A DNA stretch of 64,000 nucleotides from contig NZ_WUTY02000001.1 of NCBI RefSeq assembly GCF_009828925.2, positions 806,001 through 870,000 of the forward strand, given 5' to 3'. Of this stretch, positions 49,706 through 58,746 are shown piece after piece. Position 1 is the first letter of the stretch. Each line of letters starts with the position of its first letter. The stretch comes from Methylicorpusculum oleiharenae (GTDB lineage Bacteria > Pseudomonadota > Gammaproteobacteria > Methylococcales > Methylomonadaceae). The notes below the pieces were generated by a model. That model did no database searches. It was not told where the DNA came from and saw nothing but the letters and a program-made list of their open reading frames with translations. The position numbers and the translations under genes are program-made.

Positions 49706-50596
49706 ATGAAAGGTATTATTCTGGCAGGTGGAACCGGCACAAGGCTCTATCCGATCACGAAAGGCGTTAGTAAACAGTTAATGCCTATTTACGACAAGCC
49801 GATGATCTATTATCCGCTTTCTGTGCTGATGCTGGCGGGCATCACCGAAGTGCTGATCATCTCTACGCCACATGATTTGCCGCTTTTTGAAGCCTTATTG
49901 GGAAGTGGCTCTGAAATCGGCATGACCTTCAGTTATAAAGTTCAGCCCTCACCCGACGGGCTTGCTCAGGCATTTATACTGGGCGAGGAATTTATTGGTT
50001 CCGATAGCGTGTGCATGGTTCTGGGAGACAATATTTTTTACGGTCACGGCTTGAGCAAAATGCTGGCTAGAGCGATTTCCCATGTTGAAGAACGGCAGAA
50101 AGCTACGGTATTCGGCTACTATGTAAAAGACCCCGAACGTTATGGCGTTGCCGAGTTTGATAGCGAAGGTGACGTACAAAGCATCGAAGAGAAACCCGCG
50201 CAACCGAAAAGCAACTATGCCGTAGTCGGGCTTTATTTTTATCCCAATAATGTCGTCGATGTCGTCAAAACGCTTAAACCTTCCGCCCGAGGTGAGCTGG
50301 AAATTACCGGTTTAAATCAGCTTTACCTTGACCAAGGCAATCTGAAAGTGGAACTGATGGGCCGAGGTTTTGCCTGGCTCGATACCGGCACGCATGAATC
50401 CTTGATGGAAGCTTCCAATTTCATACAAACCATAGAAAACCGACAAGGTTTGAAAGTCGCCTGTATAGAGGAAATTGCCTACGAACAAGGTTATATTTCC
50501 AAAGAACAATTGCTCGAATTGGCGCAACCGCTTAAAAAGAACCAATACGGTCAATATTTGATTCATCGAGCCAGTCAAGGGAGGATTGTGAAATGA
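49706..50596 (+). CDS. rmlA: glucose-1-phosphate thymidylyltransferase
   Basis: First enzyme of dTDP-sugar synthesis, producing dTDP-glucose. The 296 residues carry the nucleotidyltransferase start [22 protein letters not shown] (G-x-G-T-R-L-x-P core), [24 protein letters not shown], and the C-terminal [13 protein letters not shown]. Length is typical. The ATG is preceded by AAAGAGA. It overlaps rmlC by four bases (ATGA). Confidence 0.97.
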   Translation: MKGIILAGGTGTRLYPITKGVSKQLMPIYDKPMIYYPLSVLMLAGITEVLIISTPHDLPLFEALLGSGSEIGMTFSYKVQPSPDGLAQAFILGEEFIGSDSVCMVLGDNIFYGHGLSKMLARAISHVEERQKATVFGYYVKDPERYGVAEFDSEGDVQSIEEKPAQPKSNYAVVGLYFYPNNVVDVVKTLKPSARGELEITGLNQLYLDQGNLKVELMGRGFAWLDTGTHESLMEASNFIQTIENRQGLKVACIEEIAYEQGYISKEQLLELAQPLKKNQYGQYLIHRASQGRIVK

Positions 50597-51165
50597 AGTT
50601 TAGCGTAACGGAATTACCTGACGTGGTTATCATTGAGCCGCAAATTTTCGGCGATCACAGAGGCTACTTTATTGAGACCTTCCGTCAGGACAGACTGGAT
50701 GACTTTCTGGGTTATAAAATTAACTTCGTGCAGGATAATGAATCCAAATCAGGGGTAGGCGTTCTGAGAGGCCTGCATTACCAGCTTCCACCTGCGGCGC
50801 AAACCAAACTGGTCAGAGTTATCAAAGGAAAAGTGCTGGATGTGGCCGTCGACATCAGAAAAGGCAGCCCTACATTTGGGCAGCATGTAGCCGTCGAGTT
50901 ATCCGGTGACAATAAGCGCCAGATGCTGGTACCCCGCGGGTTTGCCCACGGTTTTGTAGTACTGGAGGAAAATACGGTCTTTGCTTACAAAGTCGATAAC
51001 TACTATTCGCCGGAAAATGATAGAGGCATAGCTTTTGACGACCAAGCCTTAGGCATCAACTGGCAGATTGATAAAGACCGGCTCCAGCTCTCAGCCAAAG
51101 ACACCCGGCAACCGCTGCTCAAAGATGCTGAAGTTTTTGAATACGGCGGTTCCTTGTATGCGTAA
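50593..51165 (+). CDS. rmlC: dTDP-4-dehydrorhamnose 3,5-epimerase
   Basis: Cupin epimerase acting after RmlB in dTDP-L-rhamnose synthesis. The 190 residues include [35 protein letters not shown] (catalytic histidine in LHYQ), [10 protein letters not shown], and the later tyrosine region [13 protein letters not shown]. It is translationally coupled to rmlA upstream and overlaps rmlD downstream by eight bases. Confidence 0.97.
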   Translation: MKFSVTELPDVVIIEPQIFGDHRGYFIETFRQDRLDDFLGYKINFVQDNESKSGVGVLRGLHYQLPPAAQTKLVRVIKGKVLDVAVDIRKGSPTFGQHVAVELSGDNKRQMLVPRGFAHGFVVLEENTVFAYKVDNYYSPENDRGIAFDDQALGINWQIDKDRLQLSAKDTRQPLLKDAEVFEYGGSLYA

Positions 51166-52033
51166 AACGTTACTGGTAACCGGCGCACAGGGTCAACTGG
51201 GCAGTGAACTTCGATTGTTAAGCCCTCAACACCCTGACTTATCGTTTACGTTTATCGGCAGAGACGATATTGATTTGAGTCAGCCTGAAGGTATTCAGGC
51301 CTATTTCAAAGACAAAACCTTTGATGTCATCATCAATTGTGCCGCCTACACGGCTGTGGATAAAGCCGAATCAGAACCGGCTCTGGCACAATCGATCAAT
51401 GCAGATGCTGTCGAAGTCCTGGCAAGCATCGCCAAAGAAAAAAATAGCGCCATCATCCATATTTCAACCGATTATGTTTTTGATGGGAAAAATTACCGGC
51501 CTTACCTCGAGACCGATAAAACTCAACCTCAAAGCGTTTACGGACAAACCAAGCTGGACGGCGAACGGGCCTTGCTGAACAGTAATCCGCCCAAATCCCT
51601 CATCATTAGAACTTCCTGGGTTTATTCCAGTTTTGGCGCTAATTTTGTCAAGACCATGCTGCGCCTGGGTAAAGAAAGGGAATCGCTGGGTGTTATTTTC
51701 GATCAGGTTGGAACACCCACGTATGCCCGCGATTTGGCCCGCACGATTTTGACCCTCGTCGAAAATCCGCAACTTTACGCGCTATCTGCCACCGAAATTG
51801 TCCATTACAGCAATGAAGGTGTGTGCAGTTGGTATGATTTTGCCAAAACCATATTTGAACTTTCCGGCCTGACTTGCCAAGTCAATCCTATCGAAACCAA
51901 AGACTATCCCACCCCCGCCACGCGGCCCAATTACAGCTTGCTCAATAAAACCAAGATAAAGCAGCAATTTGGCATTTCAATCCCTTATTGGAAAGAGAGT
52001 CTGGCTGAATGTTTGAGCCTTCTAAAACCGTAA
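51158..52033 (+). CDS. rmlD: dTDP-4-dehydrorhamnose reductase
   Basis: Extended SDR that completes dTDP-L-rhamnose. It has the cofactor motif VTGAQGQLGSEL, INCAAYTAVDKAE, STDYVFDG, catalytic YGQTK and RTSWVYS. I place the start at the ATG at 51158, directly before the nucleotide-binding strand and overlapping the rmlC stop by eight bases; an upstream in-frame codon at 51068 would add 30 residues lying inside rmlC. Length is then 291 residues, as usual. No rmlB lies in the window, so the dehydratase must be encoded elsewhere. Confidence 0.95.
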   Translation: MRKTLLVTGAQGQLGSELRLLSPQHPDLSFTFIGRDDIDLSQPEGIQAYFKDKTFDVIINCAAYTAVDKAESEPALAQSINADAVEVLASIAKEKNSAIIHISTDYVFDGKNYRPYLETDKTQPQSVYGQTKLDGERALLNSNPPKSLIIRTSWVYSSFGANFVKTMLRLGKERESLGVIFDQVGTPTYARDLARTILTLVENPQLYALSATEIVHYSNEGVCSWYDFAKTIFELSGLTCQVNPIETKDYPTPATRPNYSLLNKTKIKQQFGISIPYWKESLAECLSLLKP

Positions 52034-52104
52034 TGACGTTCATGAAGATGCTTTTTGATCAGCCAGGAAAATAAGTAAGTAAGTTGCCGAGTGGTCACAA
52101 TTAT

Positions 52105-52911
52105 TTAAGCCTGCCTTTTATCGCGCTCAATCAGCGCATAGGCTGAGTGATTGTGGATAGACTCGAAATTTTCCGATTCGACGATATAAGCGCTGATGCG
52201 AGGTTCTGCATCCAGGCGGCTTGCCACGTCCCGCACCATGTCTTCGACAAATTTGGGATTATCGTAGGCATACTCGGTGACATATTTTTCATCAGGCCTT
52301 TTTAACAATCCATAGATCTGACAAGAAGCTTCTTGTTCAACTAGCTCTATCAATTCCTCCAGCCAGATAAAATCTTCAATCAGCACGGTCAGGGTGACAT
52401 GTGAACGCTGATTGTGAGCGCCCCGGTCCGAAATGGTTTTGGAACAAGGACAAAGACTGGTTACAGGCACGATCACTTTGATCCTTGTCTGAATTTGAGT
52501 GCCGGTAATTTCACCGATCAGACTGACCTGATAATCGAGCAAACTGCGCACTCCACTGACCGGTGCGGCTTTGTCGATAAAAAACGGGAAGCGCATTTCG
52601 ATATAGCCTGATTCGGCATCCAGCCGTTCCGTCATTTCCGTCAACATCTGCCGGAACGAGGCTACGCTGATTTCCCGGTCGTGCTGATTGAGTATCTCAA
52701 CAAAACGCGACATATGAGTGCCTTTAAAATCATGCGGTAAATTGACATACATGTCGAATTCAGCAATCGTGTGCTGCTCGCCCTCTGCACGGTCTTTAAC
52801 CCGAACCGGATGGCGAATAGCCTTGATACCGACTTTATCAATGGCAATGCGTCTTGCATCGGGAATGCCCTGTACATCTTTTAACAGGGATTTAGGCAGA
52901 ATCTTGTTCAT
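52105..52911 (-). CDS. folE2: GTP cyclohydrolase IB (FolE2/MptA type)
   Basis: Zinc-independent-capable GTP cyclohydrolase that makes the first pterin of folate, and in archaea and methylotrophs potentially of tetrahydromethanopterin. The 268 residues show [20 protein letters not shown] followed by RSHVTL, carrying the conserved metal-ligand cysteine of the type IB enzyme, and HNHSAYA near the end. In other bacteria FolE2 replaces zinc-dependent FolE under Zur control. I prefer the ATG at 52911, nine bases from a GAG site, to the ATG at 52920. It is the last gene of the cobW-fhcA operon. Confidence 0.95.
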   Translation of the reverse strand: MNKILPKSLLKDVQGIPDARRIAIDKVGIKAIRHPVRVKDRAEGEQHTIAEFDMYVNLPHDFKGTHMSRFVEILNQHDREISVASFRQMLTEMTERLDAESGYIEMRFPFFIDKAAPVSGVRSLLDYQVSLIGEITGTQIQTRIKVIVPVTSLCPCSKTISDRGAHNQRSHVTLTVLIEDFIWLEELIELVEQEASCQIYGLLKRPDEKYVTEYAYDNPKFVEDMVRDVASRLDAEPRISAYIVESENFESIHNHSAYALIERDKRQA

Positions 52912-52934
52912 CTTTATCATCTCGGGTTTAAGTC

Positions 52935-53906
52935 TTAGGCGTTTTGTTCTCGCAGCCGAGTCATGATGTCTTCGGCCAGACCTTTAATTTCGCCGGTCGT
53001 AATGAGTACCAAACGCCCCCGGTTACCGGTTTCAGCGCGGTTTGGCAGCGGAACAGGTGGAAAAAGTCTTCCGGTGATGCCATGCACGACCAAAGGCTGA
53101 TGGTGTTCCTGAGTAAACACAACGCCTTTAAGCCTGACAATGTGTTCGCGATGCTCGTTTAGCAAATTTTCCAGCACGGTTTGCAAGCGTGACCAGGCGA
53201 TCGGTTGATCAAAATGCAGGGAGATACTGCTAAAGCCGTGATTGAGGCCATCGATTGCAGAAATTGAGCCGACCGCCCGAAATTTGCTGCCAAAATTGAG
53301 CAGTGCTTTCGGGTCAAATTCACCTTTTACAACGTCCAGGCGAGGCGTTGCAGGCGCCAATTGATTGAGTCTGTCGTGTAAGCGCCGGATCTGTACTGAA
53401 TCAGCAAGATCAGTTTGCGTGATGACCAGTTTATCCGCCCAGGCTATCTGAGCCTGGGCCTCGGGAAACCGGTTCAGATAATCATCGGCAGCAGTGGCCG
53501 AAACAGTCGCGATCATGCCTTGATATTGGTATTTGGTTGATAACCAGCGTTCATTCAACAAGGTATCGAGAATAGGTTCAGGGCTGGCAACACCGCTGGT
53601 TTCGATAAAAATCCGGCTGAACGGTTTATCGGATTTGTCATCCCAGGCCATACGCAGGTTTTTGAGCAATGGCGCCAGCGAACCGCGAACCTGACAGCAT
53701 AAGCAACCGCCCGATAAAGTGGTCAACGGGATATTGCGTTCCTTGATGAGTTGTTGATCGATAGGTGTCGCACCAAACTCGTTGATAATGACAGCAGAAT
53801 GCGGCTGAAATTGCAGCAAGCGGTTCAATAGCGTCGTTTTGCCGCTACCCAAGAAGCCGCTGAGTACCACTACGGGTATTCGTTCGACGGTTTTTGACTT
53901 GATCAT
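52935..53906 (-). CDS. COG0523 metal-chaperone GTPase, third of the cluster
   Basis: A 323-residue G3E GTPase of the CobW/COG0523 family. It has Walker [10 protein letters not shown], the metal-binding CxCC as [10 protein letters not shown], the ETSGVASP switch motif and TQTDL in place of the usual NKxD. The C-terminal CobW_C domain is diverged. I choose the ATG at 53906, which overlaps the fhcA stop as ATGA, over the GTG at 53936. Tight coupling to fhcA upstream and folE2 downstream suggests it serves one of these metalloenzymes; this is inferred from position. Confidence 0.92.
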   Translation of the reverse strand: MIKSKTVERIPVVVLSGFLGSGKTTLLNRLLQFQPHSAVIINEFGATPIDQQLIKERNIPLTTLSGGCLCCQVRGSLAPLLKNLRMAWDDKSDKPFSRIFIETSGVASPEPILDTLLNERWLSTKYQYQGMIATVSATAADDYLNRFPEAQAQIAWADKLVITQTDLADSVQIRRLHDRLNQLAPATPRLDVVKGEFDPKALLNFGSKFRAVGSISAIDGLNHGFSSISLHFDQPIAWSRLQTVLENLLNEHREHIVRLKGVVFTQEHHQPLVVHGITGRLFPPVPLPNRAETGNRGRLVLITTGEIKGLAEDIMTRLREQNA

Positions 53907-55573
53907 GAATGGCTTGCCAGATAAGGAGTTCCGCACGAATGCCTGAGAAATCGCTCGTTATCGGATTGATTAAAACTGACATCGGCTACGGCAAAACTAT
54001 CCAACTTAAGATTGTAAAACTGATCGTAATAGAGTTGCACCCGCCGTTCGATTTGCTTATCGAACTCTGGCTGCACAATTTGAGCCGTGCCGTTGCGCCG
54101 CCCAACAACCTCGCCATCTTTGACCACCAAATGCCCGTTTTTAAACACGAGAGCGGCATGACCGAACATTGCGGCTTTGTCCTCTTGTTCAGAGTAAACT
54201 GCAATATCGGCAACGGCACCCGGCATTAAATGCCCCCGATCCGCCAAGCCTAACAATCGAGCCGCCGCGGTCCGCGTCATGATCGCAATATCATACAAGG
54301 TAAACTCTTTATGCAGATCTTTAAGCAGCGACATTGCGACCGCTTCCTGATTCAACTGTGCCATACACTCCAGACGATAGTCTTTATCCATTAATAAACG
54401 GATCAGAAAAGGGTACATGGTAAAAGGTCCGCCATTAGGATGATCGGTTGTAAAAAAAAGCCGCCAGGGGTCTTCGGCCAGCAGGAATATCTCCAGACCG
54501 ATTAACCACTGCAAACTGTTGACGAAACTGGATTCTTTATAGCGATAAGGGACAACGCCGCCGCTACCCTCGCATTCTGCATCCCAGGCCACCCATTTGT
54601 TGGGCGAGGCGTCATGTCTGCGGCTGTATTGGGCGATCACGTCTCCCGAAATCGTCACTGTTTGCGCAAATAGAACCTGCCCCACGTCCATCGTGATATT
54701 CGGATGTTTTTTGAATCCATCAATCAGCTTGGCCGCAGCGGTCGAAAACCCACGCTCGCCTTCGTTACCATAACCGTAAAACTGGATATGCGCCAAATGC
54801 ATAGGCAAGCCTTGAGCGGCCTCCATGGTTGCCAGCGCCGTATCGACATTGCCGGGAATGCCCAAATTATTGCAATGCACATGAACCGGATGCGGAAGCT
54901 GGATTTCGCAAGCGGCGCGTTGCAAGGTTTGCAGAATATGCCGCGAACTGACACCGTATTCTGGAACCTGATCATCCAGATCAAAGCTGCGAGCATTTGA
55001 CTTAAACGCATTTGCGCCGCCAGCGTTAATCACTTTTAAACCCAGACAGCGGGTGGCATGCAACGTCCAGGCTACGTAATCGTTAATCTGATTTTGCGAA
55101 ACTCCGGTCCGTAATAAGCGCAATAAATAATCATCATTACCTAATATCGCAAGCCCCGCTGTATCGATGATAGGAATATCCGCCATTTGCAGATGCGCAT
55201 CCAGAGCATTAATCGGCAGCACAGCAGGTTCTACAACTGTTGTATAACCCATGAGAGCATAGCGATAACCTGTTTCAGTGGCCGACCATCGGGCCGTACT
55301 GAAAGGATGGTTGAGCTTGCGGGCCAGAAAATTGCGGTGTTGTTCGGGCAATAACAAACGCGCGGTATTGACGTTGCCTCCGGCAATATGACTGTGGATA
55401 TCAATGGCACCGGCCATAACAACTTTCCCGGTTATGTCATATTCCACATCGGCAAGGCTGAGAGTTTCTGGAGGATTGACAATGACACCGTCGCGAATAT
55501 AAATATCGCTGACAACACCCTCTTGCTTTTGGGCAGGATCGTATATTTTTCCGCCTTTTAACCGAATCAACAT
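53903..55573 (-). CDS. fhcA: FhcA-type subunit A of formyltransferase/hydrolase (formylmethanofuran hydrolase)
   Basis: A 556-residue amidohydrolase homologous to the FhcA/FmdA/FwdA subunit, which hydrolyses formyl-methanofuran to formate in methylotrophs. All expected metal and catalytic residues are visible: H60 and H62 (DIHSHIAGG), K180 (GLKVINAGG), H231/H233 (HVHCNNLG), H262 (AHIQFYGYG) and D377 (TTDHPNGG). FhcA normally works in a complex with FhcB, FhcC and FhcD, whose genes usually adjoin it; none is present here. Instead it lies between two COG0523 GTPases in a putative Zur-controlled operon and is coupled to the downstream one by ATGA. It may be a second copy for zinc limitation, or a displaced single copy. 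Confidence 0.92.
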   Translation of the reverse strand: MLIRLKGGKIYDPAQKQEGVVSDIYIRDGVIVNPPETLSLADVEYDITGKVVMAGAIDIHSHIAGGNVNTARLLLPEQHRNFLARKLNHPFSTARWSATETGYRYALMGYTTVVEPAVLPINALDAHLQMADIPIIDTAGLAILGNDDYLLRLLRTGVSQNQINDYVAWTLHATRCLGLKVINAGGANAFKSNARSFDLDDQVPEYGVSSRHILQTLQRAACEIQLPHPVHVHCNNLGIPGNVDTALATMEAAQGLPMHLAHIQFYGYGNEGERGFSTAAAKLIDGFKKHPNITMDVGQVLFAQTVTISGDVIAQYSRRHDASPNKWVAWDAECEGSGGVVPYRYKESSFVNSLQWLIGLEIFLLAEDPWRLFFTTDHPNGGPFTMYPFLIRLLMDKDYRLECMAQLNQEAVAMSLLKDLHKEFTLYDIAIMTRTAAARLLGLADRGHLMPGAVADIAVYSEQEDKAAMFGHAALVFKNGHLVVKDGEVVGRRNGTAQIVQPEFDKQIERRVQLYYDQFYNLKLDSFAVADVSFNQSDNERFLRHSCGTPYLASHS

Positions 55574-55603
55574 CTTTTGGATTCCCTTAACTTAGAATAA
55601 TCA

Positions 55604-56590
55604 TCAAACTCTGCATTCATCCAAGGCACTAAAAAACGCTTCACAGGGCAAATTACGGCCGATGAACACCATAACGCTTTTGCGATTTTCGTCTATTGCC
55701 CAGGGCTTGCCGAAATCGTAATTCATCAACATATGGACACCTTGATAAATTACGCTGGATTCCTGGCCTTTGATATTCATGATGCCTTTGTAGCGAAGCA
55801 TGTCCTGCCCATAAATACGAATCATCGCATCAAGGAACGCAAGAATGCGGGCAGGATCAAATGCTTGATCGCTTTGATAGACGAAGGATGTGACCTCATC
55901 GTCATGTTCATGACTGACGTCTTCAAGAAAATCAGGCTCAATTTCTAAAATCGTTTGTAAATTAAAGCCGCGAATGTCGAGGATGTCACTCAGATTGCAC
56001 TCACCGAAATTAGCCTGTTGAATCGGCGCTCGGGGATTCATCGCTCGCAATCGCTTTTCCAACTTATTCAAGTGCTCTGGCTCTGACAAATCACTCTTTG
56101 TCAGCAGCAAACGGTCGGCAAACGCAACTTGCTCCTGGGCTTCATGATGTTCATCCAGTTGTTGCTGCGCGTGTATGGCATCGACAACAGTGATAATCGC
56201 ATCCAGCGAATAAAATTCAGCAATCGCTTCTTCTACAAAAAATGTCTGGGCGACGGGCGCAGGATCCGCTAAACCGGTTGTTTCGATAATGACCCGGTCG
56301 AAATGAATTTGCCCGGTTTTATGCTTTTCGCTCAGCTCGCCCAGAATGCGCACCAAATCGCCGCGTACGGTGCAACAAATGCAACCATTATTCATTTCGA
56401 CAATTTGTTCATCCCCTTGAATCAAGAGATCATTATCGATACCTTCCTCGCCAAATTCGTTTTCAATAACCGCGATCCGTTGACCATGCGCTTCGGATAA
56501 GATGCGATTCAACAAGGTGGTTTTACCGGCTCCCAGAAATCCGGTCAGAATGGTCACGGGCACTGGATTGAGTTGTTTTGACTGGGCCAT
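55604..56590 (-). CDS. COG0523 metal-chaperone GTPase, YjiA type
   Basis: A 328-residue G3E GTPase. It has Walker [10 protein letters not shown], the ENEFGEEGID motif, CxCC as NNGCICCTVRG, ETTGLADP and the guanine-specificity motif TKSDL. A histidine/acid stretch (SHEHDDEV) precedes the CobW_C domain, which ends VFIGRNLPCE. It is a probable zinc or metal insertase. The ATG at 56590 has CGGAG upstream. It stands 30 bases before fhcA, so FhcA is a plausible client. Confidence 0.94.
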   Translation of the reverse strand: MAQSKQLNPVPVTILTGFLGAGKTTLLNRILSEAHGQRIAVIENEFGEEGIDNDLLIQGDEQIVEMNNGCICCTVRGDLVRILGELSEKHKTGQIHFDRVIIETTGLADPAPVAQTFFVEEAIAEFYSLDAIITVVDAIHAQQQLDEHHEAQEQVAFADRLLLTKSDLSEPEHLNKLEKRLRAMNPRAPIQQANFGECNLSDILDIRGFNLQTILEIEPDFLEDVSHEHDDEVTSFVYQSDQAFDPARILAFLDAMIRIYGQDMLRYKGIMNIKGQESSVIYQGVHMLMNYDFGKPWAIDENRKSVMVFIGRNLPCEAFFSALDECRV

Positions 56591-56694
56591 GCGGTATCTC
56601 CGGTGTATTGCTTAACGATAGGAAAAGAGGAATGATTGTTGCGTTTTAACTGGCCCTCAATAACGACTGAGCAGGCATTTTTCAGTTAGAACCT

Positions 56695-57363
56695 TTAGGC
56701 AAAATCCAGGGTGAGCAATAACCGCCTTGGCAGATCGGCACTGAGTTTTGGCGAACGATGCACGGCACCGTGCAGTTCGTTACCTGTCCAATTGCTGCCT
56801 TTCAGAAGACCGACCGAAAAGGCCGGCATGGTATGAATAAAGCTTGAATCGCGAACAGTTCCTGACGGGTCATCCTTGGAATCATGCCTGACAAGAACCG
56901 GTTTTATGCGCTTAACTTCTTTATCTTCAAGCCATTCTGTGCCAATGCCACCGTAAGTCGAAACCAGGCGGCACGGGACCGCATCGACATGAAACTTGGG
57001 GCACATCGGGCGATCCAGGGTACGCAGTCGTAACCCTACCCGTTTAAGGTCAAACAAATCGCAAAACAAGGTGGTCAGGTGAGCAATGTCATGACAAAAA
57101 GCGGCATAGCCTTCGATGTGTCTCGCCGCTGGTATAAGCCTGGAAAAATCAAACGTATTGACCGGTAAATTCTCGATAACGCCGATATCGACAGCGCTTT
57201 GCAGCAACTCGCCAATAAAGGCTTCGATACCGGAATCTATTGCTCGATTGATCTGGCAAATATTGACACTGTCTTGATAAATGAGCGTCAGATCGGCTAA
57301 ATCATCCGAAATTATCGCTTCGGAATAGGCCGGTTTAAAAATAGTTTGGGGATTTGCGGACAT
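56695..57363 (-). CDS. DUF1826 protein
   Basis: A 222-residue protein of the DUF1826 family, recognised by CPKFHVDAVPCRLVSTYGGI followed by GTEWLED and the C-terminal PKLSADLPRRLLLTLDF. Its HxD and later histidine pattern is reminiscent of 2-oxoglutarate/iron-type folds, but no function is established. The family has been noted near COG0523 genes in zinc-responsive clusters. GAGGAAG precedes its ATG, 28 bases after the first COG0523 gene. Confidence 0.88.
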   Translation of the reverse strand: MSANPQTIFKPAYSEAIISDDLADLTLIYQDSVNICQINRAIDSGIEAFIGELLQSAVDIGVIENLPVNTFDFSRLIPAARHIEGYAAFCHDIAHLTTLFCDLFDLKRVGLRLRTLDRPMCPKFHVDAVPCRLVSTYGGIGTEWLEDKEVKRIKPVLVRHDSKDDPSGTVRDSSFIHTMPAFSVGLLKGSNWTGNELHGAVHRSPKLSADLPRRLLLTLDFA

Positions 57364-57391
57364 TATTTCTTCCTCGTTCGCTCAAAATGCT

Positions 57392-58618
57392 TTATTCCAT
57401 CTCAGCCGAAGCCGGTTCAAGCCACTGTGGAAAATCATCCTGGAAATGCCGCCAGGCTTCAGGCCCCAGATCTAATTCTTCATCGGACAAAAGACACCTA
57501 TCCAGCTCTTGACGGGTTTGATCGGCATTGACATTTTGACCAATAAAAACCAGTTCCTGGCGACAATCACCAAACTGCGTCTGCCAGTTGGCTTTGATAT
57601 CGGCAATATGTTCTTCCGGCCATTCGGACTCAGGCACTGAAGCCCACCAGCGTCCGGCACAGCCATGCTGCATCATGCCGCCGGCTTGTGACCAGGTGCC
57701 TACCCATTCGGGCCGGGATGCCAGCCAGAAAAACCCTTTGGAGCGCAGCAAGGTGCCGTTATCCCAATCGCCCTCATGCAAATAGTCATAAAACCGGCCC
57801 GGATGAAAAGGGCGGCGAGCACTATAAACAAAACTGGCAATGCCGTACTCTTCGGTTTCGGGCTGATGCTCGCCACGCATTTCTTGTAACCAGCCCGGCG
57901 CTTGCGCGGCTTTGTCAAAGTCGAATTTTTCTGTGTTTAACAGTTTAGCGAGCGGCGCCTGTCCCATGACCATGGGAATGATCTCTGCATCCCGGTTTAG
58001 CTGCCGCAGTATTGCTGTCATATTGGCTATCTCATCGGTACTGACCAAATCGATTTTGGAAATCAAAATAACGTTGCTGAATTCGATTTGATCGACCAGA
58101 AGATCGGCAATATTGCGCTCGTCATCTTCGCCTAATTCTGCATTGATTTCTTTTAGCGATTGCGCTTCCATGTAATCACGCATGAAATTGACGGCATCAA
58201 CGACCGTCACCATTGTGTCCAATTGAGCAATATCCGATAAACTAACGCCATGTTCGTCTCTGAAAGTAAACGTTTCAGCGATCGGCATTGGCTCAGCGAT
58301 CCCGGTAGACTCGATGAGTAAATAATCAAAACGGCCTTCTTTAGCCAATTTTCCGACTTCTACCAGTAAGTCTTCGCGCAATGTGCAGCAGATACAACCG
58401 TTGCTCATCTCAATCAGTTTTTCTTCGGAGCGGCTCAGCGATAATTCGTTTTTAACAAGAGCCGCATCGATATTGACTTCACTCATATCATTAACTATTA
58501 CGGCAATCTTCAAGTTTTCCCGGTTGTTCAGGATGCTGTTCAGCAGCGTGGTTTTTCCCGCGCCTAAAAAGCCGGACAGAACTGTGACGGGGAGTTTGCG
58601 TGGAAAATCTTTAAGCAT
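57392..58618 (-). CDS. COG0523 zinc-chaperone GTPase, ZigA/YciC type
   Basis: A 408-residue G3E GTPase, the longer subgroup known from zinc-starvation regulons. It has Walker [20 protein letters not shown], CxCC as [19 protein letters not shown] and SKIDL. The long C-terminal domain has [38 protein letters not shown] and IGQNVNADQ. It is the first gene of the cluster; the ATG at 58618 has TGAGG upstream and a Zur-box-like palindrome 24 bases further up. It is likely induced by zinc shortage and divergent from hemW. Confidence 0.94.
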   Translation of the reverse strand: MLKDFPRKLPVTVLSGFLGAGKTTLLNSILNNRENLKIAVIVNDMSEVNIDAALVKNELSLSRSEEKLIEMSNGCICCTLREDLLVEVGKLAKEGRFDYLLIESTGIAEPMPIAETFTFRDEHGVSLSDIAQLDTMVTVVDAVNFMRDYMEAQSLKEINAELGEDDERNIADLLVDQIEFSNVILISKIDLVSTDEIANMTAILRQLNRDAEIIPMVMGQAPLAKLLNTEKFDFDKAAQAPGWLQEMRGEHQPETEEYGIASFVYSARRPFHPGRFYDYLHEGDWDNGTLLRSKGFFWLASRPEWVGTWSQAGGMMQHGCAGRWWASVPESEWPEEHIADIKANWQTQFGDCRQELVFIGQNVNADQTRQELDRCLLSDEELDLGPEAWRHFQDDFPQWLEPASAEME

Positions 58619-58641
58619 CTTAAAACCTCAATGAATTTTAC

Positions 58642-58662
58642 AAATGTTATAACATAACGATT
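58642..58662 (-). promoter_or_regulatory. Zur-box-like operator
   Basis: aaatgttataacataacgatt contains the perfect palindrome TGTTATAACA (58645-58654). It aligns with the left half (AAATGTTATA) and 7 of 10 positions of the right half of the gammaproteobacterial Zur consensus GAAATGTTATAWTATAACATTTC. It lies 24 bases upstream of the first COG0523 gene, within a promoter-like AT-rich stretch. Binding is inferred from the sequence and the gene content downstream. Confidence 0.75.
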
Positions 58663-58746
58663 ATGAAGCACACAACTCTTCCGTTCTTAATACCGCCCGC
58701 GTGAGTGTTACACTAGCCCTTTATTCAACAACGACAGTTAACCGAT

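Noticed and set aside
53903-55573. Dihydroorotase or hydantoinase paralogue (PyrC2-like), as often found in Zur regulons
   Set aside because: The blocks INAGGANAF, HVHCNNLG, VLFAQTVTISGD and TTDHPNGGPF and the 556-residue length fit FhcA/FmdA, not the shorter dihydroorotase family.
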